Positions 41,324-49,739 of a stretch of DNA of 64,000 nucleotides are shown here, in pieces (within the stretch, counting starts at the first letter, position 1; every line of letters starts with the position of its first letter). Below the pieces are notes generated by a model. It searched no databases. It had not been told where the DNA came from and saw nothing but the letters and a program-made list of their open reading frames with translations. The translations under genes and the position numbers were made by a program. This DNA comes from UBA817 sp049889215 (GTDB lineage Bacteria; Margulisbacteria; Marinamargulisbacteria; UBA817): contig JBMHDV010000023.1 of the NCBI GenBank assembly GCA_049889215.1, positions 1 to 64,000 of the forward strand, written 5' to 3'.

Positions 41324-42517
41324 ATGAGTCGTATTTTAATAATTGGGGCAGGTGCAGCTGGACGTGTTGTCACGAAAAAATGTTTAATGAATCCAACTAC
41401 ATTTACGGATGTCCATGTCGCCTCCAGAACATATAAACGCTGCGAAGAGCTTCAGCAAGAATGCAATCATGAAATTAATATTCATGAGCTGGACGCAGAT
41501 AATGTTAATGATACGATTTCATTAATTAAAAAAATTAAGCCTGAGTTAGTTATTAACATGGCACTCCCCTATCAAGATCTTCCAATTATGGATGCTTGCT
41601 TAGCAACAAATACAAACTATATGGATACTGCCAACTACGAGCCTAAGGATGAAGCAAAATTTTGTTACAAATGGCAATGGGATTACCATGATCGGTTTAA
41701 AGAAAAAAACATTATGGCATTGCTTGGTTCAGGATTTGATCCAGGTGTAACCAATGTATTTATTAAATATGCAGCAGATCAACTTTTTGACGAAATTACA
41801 AACATCGATATTATCGATTGCAATGCCGGGGATCATGGGCACCCATTTGCTACTAATTTTAACCCTGAAATTAATATTAGAGAAATCACACAAAATGGAA
41901 AATATGCAGAAAATGGTGAATGGATTGAGGTCCCCCCAATGTCAATCTCTAAAACCATCAACTTCCCAGATGTTGGAAATAAAAAAGCGTACCTGTTGTA
42001 TCATGAGGAGCTTGAATCGTTGATCAAACATTTTCCAACCATAAAAAAAATTCGGTTTTGGATGACATTTTCTGACCAATATTTAACTTATTTAGACGTA
42101 TTACAAAATGTTGGAATGACAGCAATAAAACCAATTCAGTTTAAAGGCCAGTCCATTGTTCCATTGGAGTTTTTAAAGGAACTCCTGCCCAATCCCGCCG
42201 AACTAAGTACAAACTATAGTGGAAAAACATGCATTGGATGCATCATTACAGGCATAAAAAATAATAAAGAAATAACAAAACTAATTTATAATGTTTGTCA
42301 TCACCAAGATTGCCATAACGAAGTGCAAGCACAAGCCGTATCCTACACAACAGGTGTACCGGCTATGATTGGAGCAAAAATGATACTATCCAATCAATGG
42401 CAAGGAAAAGGAGTATTTAATATGGAAGAATTTGATGCAACTCCTTTTATGGATGAGCTGAATCAACAAGGATTACCTTGGAAAATCATTGATTATGAAC
42501 CTTTACTGGACAAATAA
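41324..42517 (+). CDS. Carboxynorspermidine synthase (saccharopine dehydrogenase family)
   Basis: About 397 aa, starting MSRILIIGAGAAGRVVTKKC at an ATG with GAGG 8 nt upstream (an in-frame TTG at 41312 is less likely). It has a Rossmann NADP site at the N-terminus, then LVINMALPYQDLPIMDACL, YMDTANYEPKDEA and GSGFDPGVTNVF, all typical of the carboxy(nor)spermidine dehydrogenase (CASDH) branch. It condenses putrescine or diaminopropane with aspartate semialdehyde. It overlaps the decarboxylase gene nspC by 23 nt, which settles its role in spermidine-type polyamine synthesis. Confidence 0.93.
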   Translation: MSRILIIGAGAAGRVVTKKCLMNPTTFTDVHVASRTYKRCEELQQECNHEINIHELDADNVNDTISLIKKIKPELVINMALPYQDLPIMDACLATNTNYMDTANYEPKDEAKFCYKWQWDYHDRFKEKNIMALLGSGFDPGVTNVFIKYAADQLFDEITNIDIIDCNAGDHGHPFATNFNPEINIREITQNGKYAENGEWIEVPPMSISKTINFPDVGNKKAYLLYHEELESLIKHFPTIKKIRFWMTFSDQYLTYLDVLQNVGMTAIKPIQFKGQSIVPLEFLKELLPNPAELSTNYSGKTCIGCIITGIKNNKEITKLIYNVCHHQDCHNEVQAQAVSYTTGVPAMIGAKMILSNQWQGKGVFNMEEFDATPFMDELNQQGLPWKIIDYEPLLDK

Positions 42518-43637
42518 TTTAGATCGCATCCCTACACCTTGCTATTTAATAGATAAACAAAAATTAAACGCAAATATTAGTTGTATTGAAACAATTAGAA
42601 ACAAAACCAACTGCAAAATTATTTTAGCATTAAAAGGGTTTGCTACACATGCAACATTCCCAATGATTGCCAATGGTTTGGATGGTGTAACAGCCAGCTC
42701 AATTTATGAGGCTCGTTTGGGACGAGAGTCGTTTAAAAAAGGCCTCCACATACATTCCGTCGCCATGAGTGAAGAAGAGTGTGACATCTACAACCAAATG
42801 GCAGACCATATAACATTTAATTCTTATCAACAATTCACATTATTTCGAAATAAATGCAACAATATCAAACCAAGCCTTGGACTACGTATTAATCCAGGCA
42901 CAGGAAAAGCACCTTCAGATATTTATAATCCTTGCAGCAAAAATTCTCGACTAGGGATCCCGCTCAACACATTCAATGATGAATGGGTTCACGACATTGA
43001 AGGGTTGCATTTTCATGCGCTTTGCGAAGAAGGGGTAGATGCTCTTGATAAGGTACTCACTAAAGTTGAAAAAAGATTTGAGCATATACTCAACCAACTT
43101 TCCTGGGTGAATTGGGGCGGTGGTCACCTATTAACCGATAAAAATTATGATACAAACAGATTGATTGATAGAATTAACAGCTGGCAAAAAAAATATAACA
43201 TAACCGTTATATTGGAACCTGGGGAAGCAATTGGCCGACACTGCGGATACTATGTCGGGACTGTTTTGGACATTATAAGTAATAATGAATCAACAGCGAT
43301 TTGTGACATTTCAATCACAGCACATATGCCTGATGTACTTGAATACCCCTATCGACCTGAAATTCACTTAGCTGGCAACAAAAATGAAGACAAATACAAC
43401 TATTTCATCGGAGGAAACACATGTTTAGCGGGAGATGTGATTGGCCCTTATAGCTTTAAAAATAAACTTTCCGTTGGCGATAAACTTATATTTATGGATA
43501 TGGGGCATTACACAATCGTAAAAACATCAAATTTTAATGGTGTAAAACAACCGGCTATTGGTATGATAAACGAATCACAAGAGATACAAATCATATCGAA
43601 TTCAGACTATTTTAACTTTAAGGAGCGGTTATCATAA
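42495..43637 (+). CDS. nspC: Carboxynorspermidine decarboxylase
   Basis: About 380 aa, PLP-dependent alanine-racemase-fold decarboxylase. It has the PLP Lys in LALKGFATHATFP, then RINPGTGKAPSDIYNP, LHFHALCEEGVD, VNWGGGHLLTD, EPGEAIGR and DISITAHMPDVLE. Start at the ATG at 42495, inside the synthase gene. Its stop overlaps the tlyA start by one base (TAATG), so synthase, decarboxylase and tlyA form one operon. Confidence 0.94.
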   Translation: MNLYWTNNLDRIPTPCYLIDKQKLNANISCIETIRNKTNCKIILALKGFATHATFPMIANGLDGVTASSIYEARLGRESFKKGLHIHSVAMSEEECDIYNQMADHITFNSYQQFTLFRNKCNNIKPSLGLRINPGTGKAPSDIYNPCSKNSRLGIPLNTFNDEWVHDIEGLHFHALCEEGVDALDKVLTKVEKRFEHILNQLSWVNWGGGHLLTDKNYDTNRLIDRINSWQKKYNITVILEPGEAIGRHCGYYVGTVLDIISNNESTAICDISITAHMPDVLEYPYRPEIHLAGNKNEDKYNYFIGGNTCLAGDVIGPYSFKNKLSVGDKLIFMDMGHYTIVKTSNFNGVKQPAIGMINESQEIQIISNSDYFNFKERLS

Positions 43638-44410
43638 TGAAAAAACTTAAACTAGCAGAGCTATTGGTAACCCGTGGATTTATTCCATCCATTGATGATG
43701 CAGAGCGTTATGTAATGGCTGGAAAAGTGTTGATCGATGATAAAGTAATTGTTCAGCCTGGCACATTATGTGATTACAATAGCGCGATAAGAATCAAAGA
43801 AAAAAAGTCAGAATTCGTTTCACGCGGCGGCGATAAACTGAATGAATTTCTTAAAGATGTTGATATAATAATTGAAAACAAATGTGCACTTGATATTGGA
43901 ATATCTACAGGTGGTTTTACTGATGTATTATTAAAAAATAACGTCATGCATGTCATGGGAATTGATGTTGGCTATGGTATTCTTGATTATAAACTTCGTC
44001 GACAACAAAACTTATCGTTATTAGAACGTACAAACGCACGTGAAGTAACTGAGAAAGAAATCAATGACAAATTAGAAAAACATCACCTTAAAATTAAAGA
44101 TTTTGATTTGGTTGTTATGGATGTATCATTTATTAGTGTTTTTAAAATATTACCAAACTTACAAAAATTATTACCCAAGAATAGCCTCTATATTATTTTG
44201 GTAAAACCACAATTTGAAGCCGATAAAACCATGGTTGGATTTGGCGGAATTATTTCAAATCCCGATCATTTAAAACAAGTTCTTCATAATGTAGAACAAC
44301 AATTTGATGAGCATGGATTTGATATCATTAATCAAGCTCCATCAAAAGTAAAAGGAACCAAAGGAAACCAAGAATATTTTTACATGGTTAAACCAGCAAC
44401 CCAGCCATAA
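43637..44410 (+). CDS. tlyA: 16S/23S rRNA 2'-O-methyltransferase TlyA
   Basis: A 257-aa protein with an N-terminal S4 RNA-binding domain (LKLAELLVTRGFIPSIDDAERYVMAGKVLID, as two parts) and an FtsJ-like methyltransferase domain. The latter has SRGGDKL, the SAM site ALDIGISTGGFTDVLL, VDVGYGILDYKLR-like IGVDVGYG, and VVMDVSFISVFKILP. TlyA methylates ribosomal ribose and its loss causes capreomycin resistance in mycobacteria. It is coupled to nspC by a 1-nt overlap; its 3' end overlaps the convergent agmatinase gene by 23 nt. Confidence 0.93.
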   Translation: MKKLKLAELLVTRGFIPSIDDAERYVMAGKVLIDDKVIVQPGTLCDYNSAIRIKEKKSEFVSRGGDKLNEFLKDVDIIIENKCALDIGISTGGFTDVLLKNNVMHVMGIDVGYGILDYKLRRQQNLSLLERTNAREVTEKEINDKLEKHHLKIKDFDLVVMDVSFISVFKILPNLQKLLPKNSLYIILVKPQFEADKTMVGFGGIISNPDHLKQVLHNVEQQFDEHGFDIINQAPSKVKGTKGNQEYFYMVKPATQP

Positions 44411-45329
44411 GTTGCAGCAACTGTGCACCTATAGACGCATCATATTGAGCGGTTGATTTACCTGATACTTCAACCAATTCAGCTCCAATAATAGGGTGTG
44501 ACTGATAAAGTACCTCAAAAAGATAAGAAACTTGATTGTAACTTAATCCACCAGCAACTGGCGTACCAGTATTCGGACATAAATGAGGCATTAAGCCATC
44601 AACATCAAAGCTAACAAACACAGGTCCATTTAAAGATTGAACAATATCAATGACAATATCATGCCATGATTCACCTCGAAACATTCGCCGATGCATATCC
44701 GAATCAAAAAATGGTATAAATGACGTCTTTTGATGGTTTTGAAATTCAATTTCAACGAGATCATAATCACGAATACCAACTTGCACAATTCTAGACACAT
44801 TAGATAAAGACGAATAATGAGTCATTACGGATGCATGAGAATATACATACCCAAAATACGCCTGGCGACAATCCATATGAGCATCAATTTGCAATATTGA
44901 AAATGGTTGGTCCAGTTCATTCAAAGCACGTAAATAGCCAACCCCTACCCCATGCTCACCACCACATAAAATAAATGGTGAGTTATTACGAATTAACCTG
45001 GCAGACTCATTATAGACGATGTTATGCAAGTCTTCACAAGCAGCATTAATATTGAAAAGATTTTTTTTGTCATTTGGTCGTAAAGGGCGATCATGATTTA
45101 ACAAATCAATGATTTGCCTGGATGGATCTTCGAACTGACGTTGAAGCCGTGTAATATCAGGCAAAATTGGTAAAAACTCAAGCTGAGGGGAAACCGCTTT
45201 AAATGGGTGGCTAACATCCATTTGATGAGCAACCATGGCTATTTGCTCTGGCGCATTGGCTGTTCCAGGACTAAACGTAGTGGTGCAATCCCATGGGACA
45301 GAATAAATATGGACAGGCTTATTATGCAT
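44388..45329 (-). CDS. speB: Agmatinase (ureohydrolase family)
   Basis: A 313-aa arginase/agmatinase-family protein. The Mn ligands are recognisable: GGEHGVGVGYL (His), QIDAHMDCRQ (DAHxD), YSHASVM (His) and VSFDVDGLMPHLCPNTGTPVAGG (DxD). Position 1 reads GGEH rather than GGDH. It would release urea from agmatine to give putrescine, feeding the carboxynorspermidine enzymes encoded convergently beside it; a guanidino-acid substrate cannot be excluded. It ends overlapping tlyA by 23 nt. Confidence 0.85.
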   Translation of the reverse strand: MHNKPVHIYSVPWDCTTTFSPGTANAPEQIAMVAHQMDVSHPFKAVSPQLEFLPILPDITRLQRQFEDPSRQIIDLLNHDRPLRPNDKKNLFNINAACEDLHNIVYNESARLIRNNSPFILCGGEHGVGVGYLRALNELDQPFSILQIDAHMDCRQAYFGYVYSHASVMTHYSSLSNVSRIVQVGIRDYDLVEIEFQNHQKTSFIPFFDSDMHRRMFRGESWHDIVIDIVQSLNGPVFVSFDVDGLMPHLCPNTGTPVAGGLSYNQVSYLFEVLYQSHPIIGAELVEVSGKSTAQYDASIGAQLLQLMAGLLV

Positions 45330-45350
45330 CGCTTAAGTTTAATAGAATTT

Positions 45351-45686
45351 TTACCGGTCGACCATATCAGAAATTTTGCAATTAATTAGATCCTTATACC
45401 ATGCATGCATAGCGACTGTGCTTTCAAAAGATGGATATCGCTCAGTAGTTTTCAAATTTTCTTTTTGACGATTAAATGCTGCTGTAAAACCAGGTTTATT
45501 GCCTTTCAAAAACAGTATTAAGTTATTAAACAAGGCCAAATCCTCTTGGTTTTCTTTATCTATATTGCTGAACATTAGAGGCAATATAAGTAAAAAGATA
45601 TCATTAAGGGTATCTAAACCAATCTTATCCCCGTCTTCTAAATAACGGTTGAATAACGGGCTATATGTAGAAATAGTTTTAAACAT
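45351..45686 (-). CDS. Hypothetical protein upstream of agmatinase, 111 aa
   Basis: Family not recognised. It has a GGAG Shine-Dalgarno 8 nt before the ATG. The sequence is amphipathic-helical with one hydrophobic stretch (TLNDIFLLILPLMFSNI), not clearly a membrane anchor. It is co-directional with speB (21-nt gap) and probably in the same transcript. Confidence 0.5.
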   Translation of the reverse strand: MFKTISTYSPLFNRYLEDGDKIGLDTLNDIFLLILPLMFSNIDKENQEDLALFNNLILFLKGNKPGFTAAFNRQKENLKTTERYPSFESTVAMHAWYKDLINCKISDMVDR

Positions 45687-45766
45687 TTAAACTCCAAATT
45701 GCTAGGATTTTAACGAATATTAATTAACAAACTCTCATAAAAGCAAGTACTTTCATATATTTTTGG

Positions 45767-45772
45767 TACTAT
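45767..45772 (+). promoter_or_regulatory. Extended -10 (TGGTACTAT) of msrB
   Basis: TACTAT with an upstream TGG ends 6 nt before the msrB ATG at 45779, consistent with leaderless transcription. Confidence 0.5.
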
Positions 45773-45778
45773 AAATGT

Positions 45779-46132
45779 ATGAATGACGATTTAAAACATC
45801 ATGTTTGTTTTAACCAAGGCACCGAACCGCCATTTACAGGAAAGTATGTTGATCATAAAGAGGTTGGCACTTATACCTGTACGATGTGCAACACCCCCCT
45901 ATTCAAATCAAACACAAAATTTGACTCAGGCACTGGTTGGCCAAGTTTTTACGATGCGATTACTAATAATATTGGCAGCAAAACAGACATTAGCCACGGG
46001 ATGACACGAACCGAAGTGCACTGTAATAATTGTAAAGCGCATTTGGGCCATGTTTTCCCAGATGGCCCTCCCCCAACGGGTCAGCGGTTTTGCATTAATT
46101 CAATTTCGTTGAACTTTTTAAAAAACGATTAA
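45779..46132 (+). CDS. msrB: Peptide methionine-R-sulfoxide reductase
   Basis: A 117-aa MsrB, cytosolic (no signal peptide), which repairs Met-R-oxide in proteins. The two CxxC zinc pairs (CTMCNTPLF and HCNNCKAHLGH), the substrate motif FDSGTGWPSF and the catalytic Cys in RFCINSISLNF are all present. Slightly shorter than average at the N-terminus. It has its own promoter. ATGs at 45779 and 45783 overlap out of frame; the first is in frame. Confidence 0.96.
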   Translation: MNDDLKHHVCFNQGTEPPFTGKYVDHKEVGTYTCTMCNTPLFKSNTKFDSGTGWPSFYDAITNNIGSKTDISHGMTRTEVHCNNCKAHLGHVFPDGPPPTGQRFCINSISLNFLKND

Positions 46133-46189
46133 AATAATACCAAACAACTGTTAAACTAGTAACATACGTTTAAGACACAGGAGATAACA

Positions 46190-46840
46190 ATGGAATTTTT
46201 TATTGATAGCGCAGATATTGAGGACATTAAAAAAGCAAGCGAAATGGGCTTGGTTGATGGTGTAACCACCAATCCTACACTTATAAAAAAAGCCGGCCGT
46301 GATCATAAACAAACCATCCAAGAAATCTCTAGTTTAATTGATGGGCCAATTTCAGTTGAAACCTTGGGTGAAACCGCTGAAGAAATGTTAGCTGAGGCAA
46401 AAGAATATGTGACTTGGGGAAATAACATTGTTATTAAAGTCGTAATGACACCTGAAGGAATGAAAGCCGTTAAGGAGTTAAGCCAACAAAACATCAAAAC
46501 AAACGTTACACTTATATTTTCTCCATTACAGGCACTAATCGCAGCAAAAGCTGGTGCAACTTATGTTAGCCCGTTTTTGGGCCGCTTGGATGATATTGGT
46601 CACGATGGCTTAACTATTATTGATCAAATCCGAACCATTTATGACAACTATGGATACACAACAAAAATTCTTGCGGCAAGCATTCGTCACCCGATGCATG
46701 TTTTAGATGCAGCGCAAATTGGCGCTGATGTATCGACGGTACCAGCAAGCACGTTAATGAAATTATTTGATCACCCGTTAACTCAAAATGGTATTGCAGC
46801 TTTTAATAAAGATGCTAAGGCTTGGGCAACGGTTTCTTAA
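46190..46840 (+). CDS. tal: Transaldolase, small TalC/fructose-6-phosphate aldolase type
   Basis: A 216-aa class I aldolase of the short transaldolase subfamily. It has MEFFIDSADIEDIKKA, GVTTNPTLIKKAG, the Schiff-base Lys in NIVIKVVMTPEGM, NVTLIFSPLQALIAAKAGATYVSPFLGRLDDIG (as blocks) and AASIRHPMHVLDAA. It links the pentose phosphate pathway with glycolysis. A good Shine-Dalgarno (AGGAG) precedes the ATG. Its 3' end overlaps the convergent prepilin peptidase gene by 26 nt. Confidence 0.94.
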   Translation: MEFFIDSADIEDIKKASEMGLVDGVTTNPTLIKKAGRDHKQTIQEISSLIDGPISVETLGETAEEMLAEAKEYVTWGNNIVIKVVMTPEGMKAVKELSQQNIKTNVTLIFSPLQALIAAKAGATYVSPFLGRLDDIGHDGLTIIDQIRTIYDNYGYTTKILAASIRHPMHVLDAAQIGADVSTVPASTLMKLFDHPLTQNGIAAFNKDAKAWATVS

Positions 46841-47633
46841 GTTTCTTTAAATTTGGCACTTGCTGGATTTGAACTTTATAAGCATCACTCATATTTGGAA
46901 AATAATATTTAAAAATATCATCCGTATAAATTAATGCAAATATTAATCCCAGAATGATCGCTGGGGCAAATGCAATGTATGAATTTTTATTTCGACGTTT
47001 GATTAACATTAAATAAACACCAACAACCCCACCAATAACAAAACTAAAATACAACATAATACTGGTTACCTTCCACCCCCAAAACATTCCAATTGCAAAT
47101 GACAATTTAATATCTCCAGCACCAAACGGCTGTGCTTGACCAAATAATTGAGCCACGATTCCAATAACCAAAAAAACAAGGAGCACCAAAACAAAACCTT
47201 TTACACCATTTAAAAATGTATTGTTAAAAAATGAATAGAGAATACCCAGAAAGAACAATCCAAATGATAATTCGTTTGGTATGATTTGGTGTTCCATATC
47301 TGTAAAAAGAATAATAATAAGCACCGAAAAAACAACAAAGTGTAAAAAAACATTTAAGGTTGTAATTTTCTTAAAAAACAAAATATACATTACAACTGTT
47401 AAACATAAAACAGTGAAATGACGGCATTTTTGAATAAACGGACGGTCGCGGAATGATTGTTTAAACCAAACTTGAAATGGATAATAAAATATTGATAAAA
47501 AGCGCTTCAACGTAAAGTGTTTTTTTAATCGAACATATCGATCATCCAAAGGTAATTCTGTTATTAATGTATTTATAAAATACACATGAATAAAAATAAA
47601 ATAGCATATAAGTCCGATTTGGATTGTCCCCAT
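46815..47633 (-). CDS. Prepilin peptidase (type IV, A24 family)
   Basis: A 272-aa membrane protein with seven or more helices. The two catalytic aspartates of the GxGD family are seen in ILFTDMEHQIIPNELS and QPFGAGDIKLSFAIGMFWGW. The cytosolic loop with zinc-binding CxxC pairs found in most PilD/GspO enzymes is replaced by a basic loop (KKHFTLKRFLSIFYYPFQVWFK) without those cysteines, so the methyltransferase activity may be missing. It processes the pilin-like proteins encoded in the divergent locus downstream of 47.7 kb. Confidence 0.85.
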   Translation of the reverse strand: MGTIQIGLICYFIFIHVYFINTLITELPLDDRYVRLKKHFTLKRFLSIFYYPFQVWFKQSFRDRPFIQKCRHFTVLCLTVVMYILFFKKITTLNVFLHFVVFSVLIIILFTDMEHQIIPNELSFGLFFLGILYSFFNNTFLNGVKGFVLVLLVFLVIGIVAQLFGQAQPFGAGDIKLSFAIGMFWGWKVTSIMLYFSFVIGGVVGVYLMLIKRRNKNSYIAFAPAIILGLIFALIYTDDIFKYYFPNMSDAYKVQIQQVPNLKKLKKPLPKP

Positions 47634-47734
47634 ATCTATATTGTCGATAAGATTTGAATTAAGATTACTATTTTTTCAATTGAATTTTTAATCAAGGTTA
47701 AATTACATACTACCGATAATACTATTGGATCCAA

Positions 47735-48217
47735 ATGAAACTACTAAATAAACCGTTTATATTTTTTTGGTTTTTAAGTCTAACCTTTTTATTTGAAGGC
47801 GCAATCGCTCAAACAAAAATGGAGCTAAAAAAACCTAAACTACCCGAAAAAAAAGAAGAAAACAAACCTGTTTTTGAATTACTTAATTTAAGTACACCAC
47901 CGGTACAAAAAAGCAGTAATTCTACACGATGGGGAAATAACCCGTTTTTTCAACAACAACCTGAACTAGAAAAACCCAAAGAAGTTGAAAAGAAACCAGA
48001 ACCTCAAGGCTTGGTCCTTTTTGAGTATAAAGTATCTGCAATATGGAAAATAGAAAATGAGTATAAAGCACTTATTTCTGGCCATATTGTAAAAGCTGGT
48101 GACAAGTTAAATGAAATTAAAATTACAAAAATCACACCTCAATCAATCACTGTTCAACGAAAAAACAAGCAAAAGACGTTTAAGATAGGGATATTATTTT
48201 ATGATTTCCAAATATAA
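47735..48217 (+). CDS. GspC/PilP-like inner-membrane assembly protein
   Basis: A 160-aa protein with an N-terminal hydrophobic signal or anchor (about residues 8-24), a Pro/Lys/Glu-rich linker (about 25-90) with WGNNPFFQQ, and a C-terminal beta domain (FEYKVSAIWKIENEYKALI, KAGDKLNEIKITKITPQSITV). The linker plus small beta-domain (homology region) is the plan of GspC and PilP, which link the inner-membrane platform to the secretin. Its stop overlaps the secretin gene by 17 nt. Confidence 0.65.
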   Translation: MKLLNKPFIFFWFLSLTFLFEGAIAQTKMELKKPKLPEKKEENKPVFELLNLSTPPVQKSSNSTRWGNNPFFQQQPELEKPKEVEKKPEPQGLVLFEYKVSAIWKIENEYKALISGHIVKAGDKLNEIKITKITPQSITVQRKNKQKTFKIGILFYDFQI

Positions 48218-49739
48218 ATTAATCATATATCTATTGTTTTTAGTCACAACGCCTTGTCTGGGAGGACCAGAAATTACATTAGAACGTCCAAAAGATGATT
48301 CAATGACCGTTTATAAACCAACCGTAATGTTTAAAGGGGTTGTTAAAGAAGGAAGCAGCTTAACCATCAATGGGTTAACCATTCCACTAAACATTAATGG
48401 TCAATTTGAATATGAAATGAAATTAAACTCAAAAAATGGAAATAATTATTTTTTAATTGAAGCATCAAATGGTGCAGAAACGGTTCAAGTGAATAGAACC
48501 ATTTTTTATGATGAAAGAAATAATGACGAAAAAAAATCTGAAACTCCTCGTGAAAAAGTTCTTAATCAGCCAAAAACCATGGAGCGAATTATTAAAGAAA
48601 AAAAACAAGCATCATATTCAAAAGAATTATCAAAAATAGATGCAATCGATTCTTTGCGACGCTATATAGGAAAAAATACACGTGGATCATACGCATTTTC
48701 TGAAATCAAATTAAATGATTTCATCAATATTTTTGCAAAAGAGCATCAAGTGAACATTATTAACAATGTTGACGTTGAAAAAACAATTACGGTGGAATTA
48801 AATGATATGCATCCAGCAGATGTATTTGACACACTCATCAACTATTGGGGGTGCCATTGGATTATGAAGGATCAAATTATTCGAATTGTTGAACAAGCGC
48901 CAGTTCGAGTATTTAAATTAAACTATTTAAAAGGAAGTGAATTTATCTCACTTGTTTCAAACATTAGTGATAACATGACGTTTCAAACCAATCCCATTGA
49001 TAACTCGATTATTGCTCAAGGCCCAGCCGCAGATTTAGACCATATTGAAACACTTATGCAACAGCTCGATATTAAACCAAAACAAGTCTTAATAGAGGCA
49101 ACAATTATAGAAACAAACTTTGATATTTCAACCATTATTGGAACAAAACCATCTAGCATTCAACGAAGCACAGGTAACAGTTCAAGCCCATTTAGCTTTC
49201 AGTCATTGGGATATCAGTTTTCGCTTAGTGTTTTTGAAAACAATTCAAATGTTAACATTCTTGCAAACCCACAAATACTCGTAACAAACCACAAAGAAGC
49301 TACCATAAATACAGGGAATCAAACCGGCTATACGACCACAACTGTCACAGAAACTAGCACGATCGAAAATATGAACTTCTTATCAACTGGAATTAGCTTA
49401 AAAATCACACCCCACATCTCAAATACCGGGGAAATATTAATGGATTTAAGTCCCAGCATATCTGAAGGACAAATAAACAATAACAAGCCAATCAGTTCAG
49501 AGACATCGACACAAACTCAAGTCATCATTAAAGACGGCGAAACCATTGTTATTGGTGGATTAATTCAAAAGAAAAAAACCAAGGTCAAATCAAAAATCCC
49601 ATTTTTCTCAGATGTTCCAATTTTAAGCCTATTCTTATCTCAAGAAGAAGTCGCAGAAAAAAAGACAGAGTTATCAGTATTAATTACGCCACATATTATT
49701 GAAGACAGCAAAAATGCTGAGAAGGATGAATCAAAATGA
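48201..49739 (+). CDS. Secretin (PilQ/GspD-like outer-membrane channel)
   Basis: A 512-aa protein with a signal peptide (to about residue 20). An Ig-like domain (about 25-115: ITLERPKDDSMTVYKPTVMF..., GQFEYEMKL) is followed by N0/STN and N1 domains (EIKLNDFINIFAKEHQVNII, VFKLNYLKGSEFISLVSNI, TLMQQLDIKPKQVLIEATI). The secretin core has NVNILANPQILVTNHKEATINTG, GISLKITPHIS, IKDGETIVIGGLIQ, IPFFSDVPILSLF and the terminal LSVLITPHII. The Ig-like N-terminus, reminiscent of AMIN/PilQ extensions, is unusual in detail. It forms the outer-membrane pore of the system. It overlaps the ATPase gene by 4 nt. Confidence 0.93.
   Translation: MISKYKLIIYLLFLVTTPCLGGPEITLERPKDDSMTVYKPTVMFKGVVKEGSSLTINGLTIPLNINGQFEYEMKLNSKNGNNYFLIEASNGAETVQVNRTIFYDERNNDEKKSETPREKVLNQPKTMERIIKEKKQASYSKELSKIDAIDSLRRYIGKNTRGSYAFSEIKLNDFINIFAKEHQVNIINNVDVEKTITVELNDMHPADVFDTLINYWGCHWIMKDQIIRIVEQAPVRVFKLNYLKGSEFISLVSNISDNMTFQTNPIDNSIIAQGPAADLDHIETLMQQLDIKPKQVLIEATIIETNFDISTIIGTKPSSIQRSTGNSSSPFSFQSLGYQFSLSVFENNSNVNILANPQILVTNHKEATINTGNQTGYTTTTVTETSTIENMNFLSTGISLKITPHISNTGEILMDLSPSISEGQINNNKPISSETSTQTQVIIKDGETIVIGGLIQKKKTKVKSKIPFFSDVPILSLFLSQEEVAEKKTELSVLITPHIIEDSKNAEKDESK

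Noticed and set aside
41167..41373. A 68-codon minus-strand frame that could supply the missing helicase N-half
   Set aside because: It has no helicase motifs and lies mostly across the start of the carboxynorspermidine synthase gene; the helicase half-protein has no N-domain nearby.
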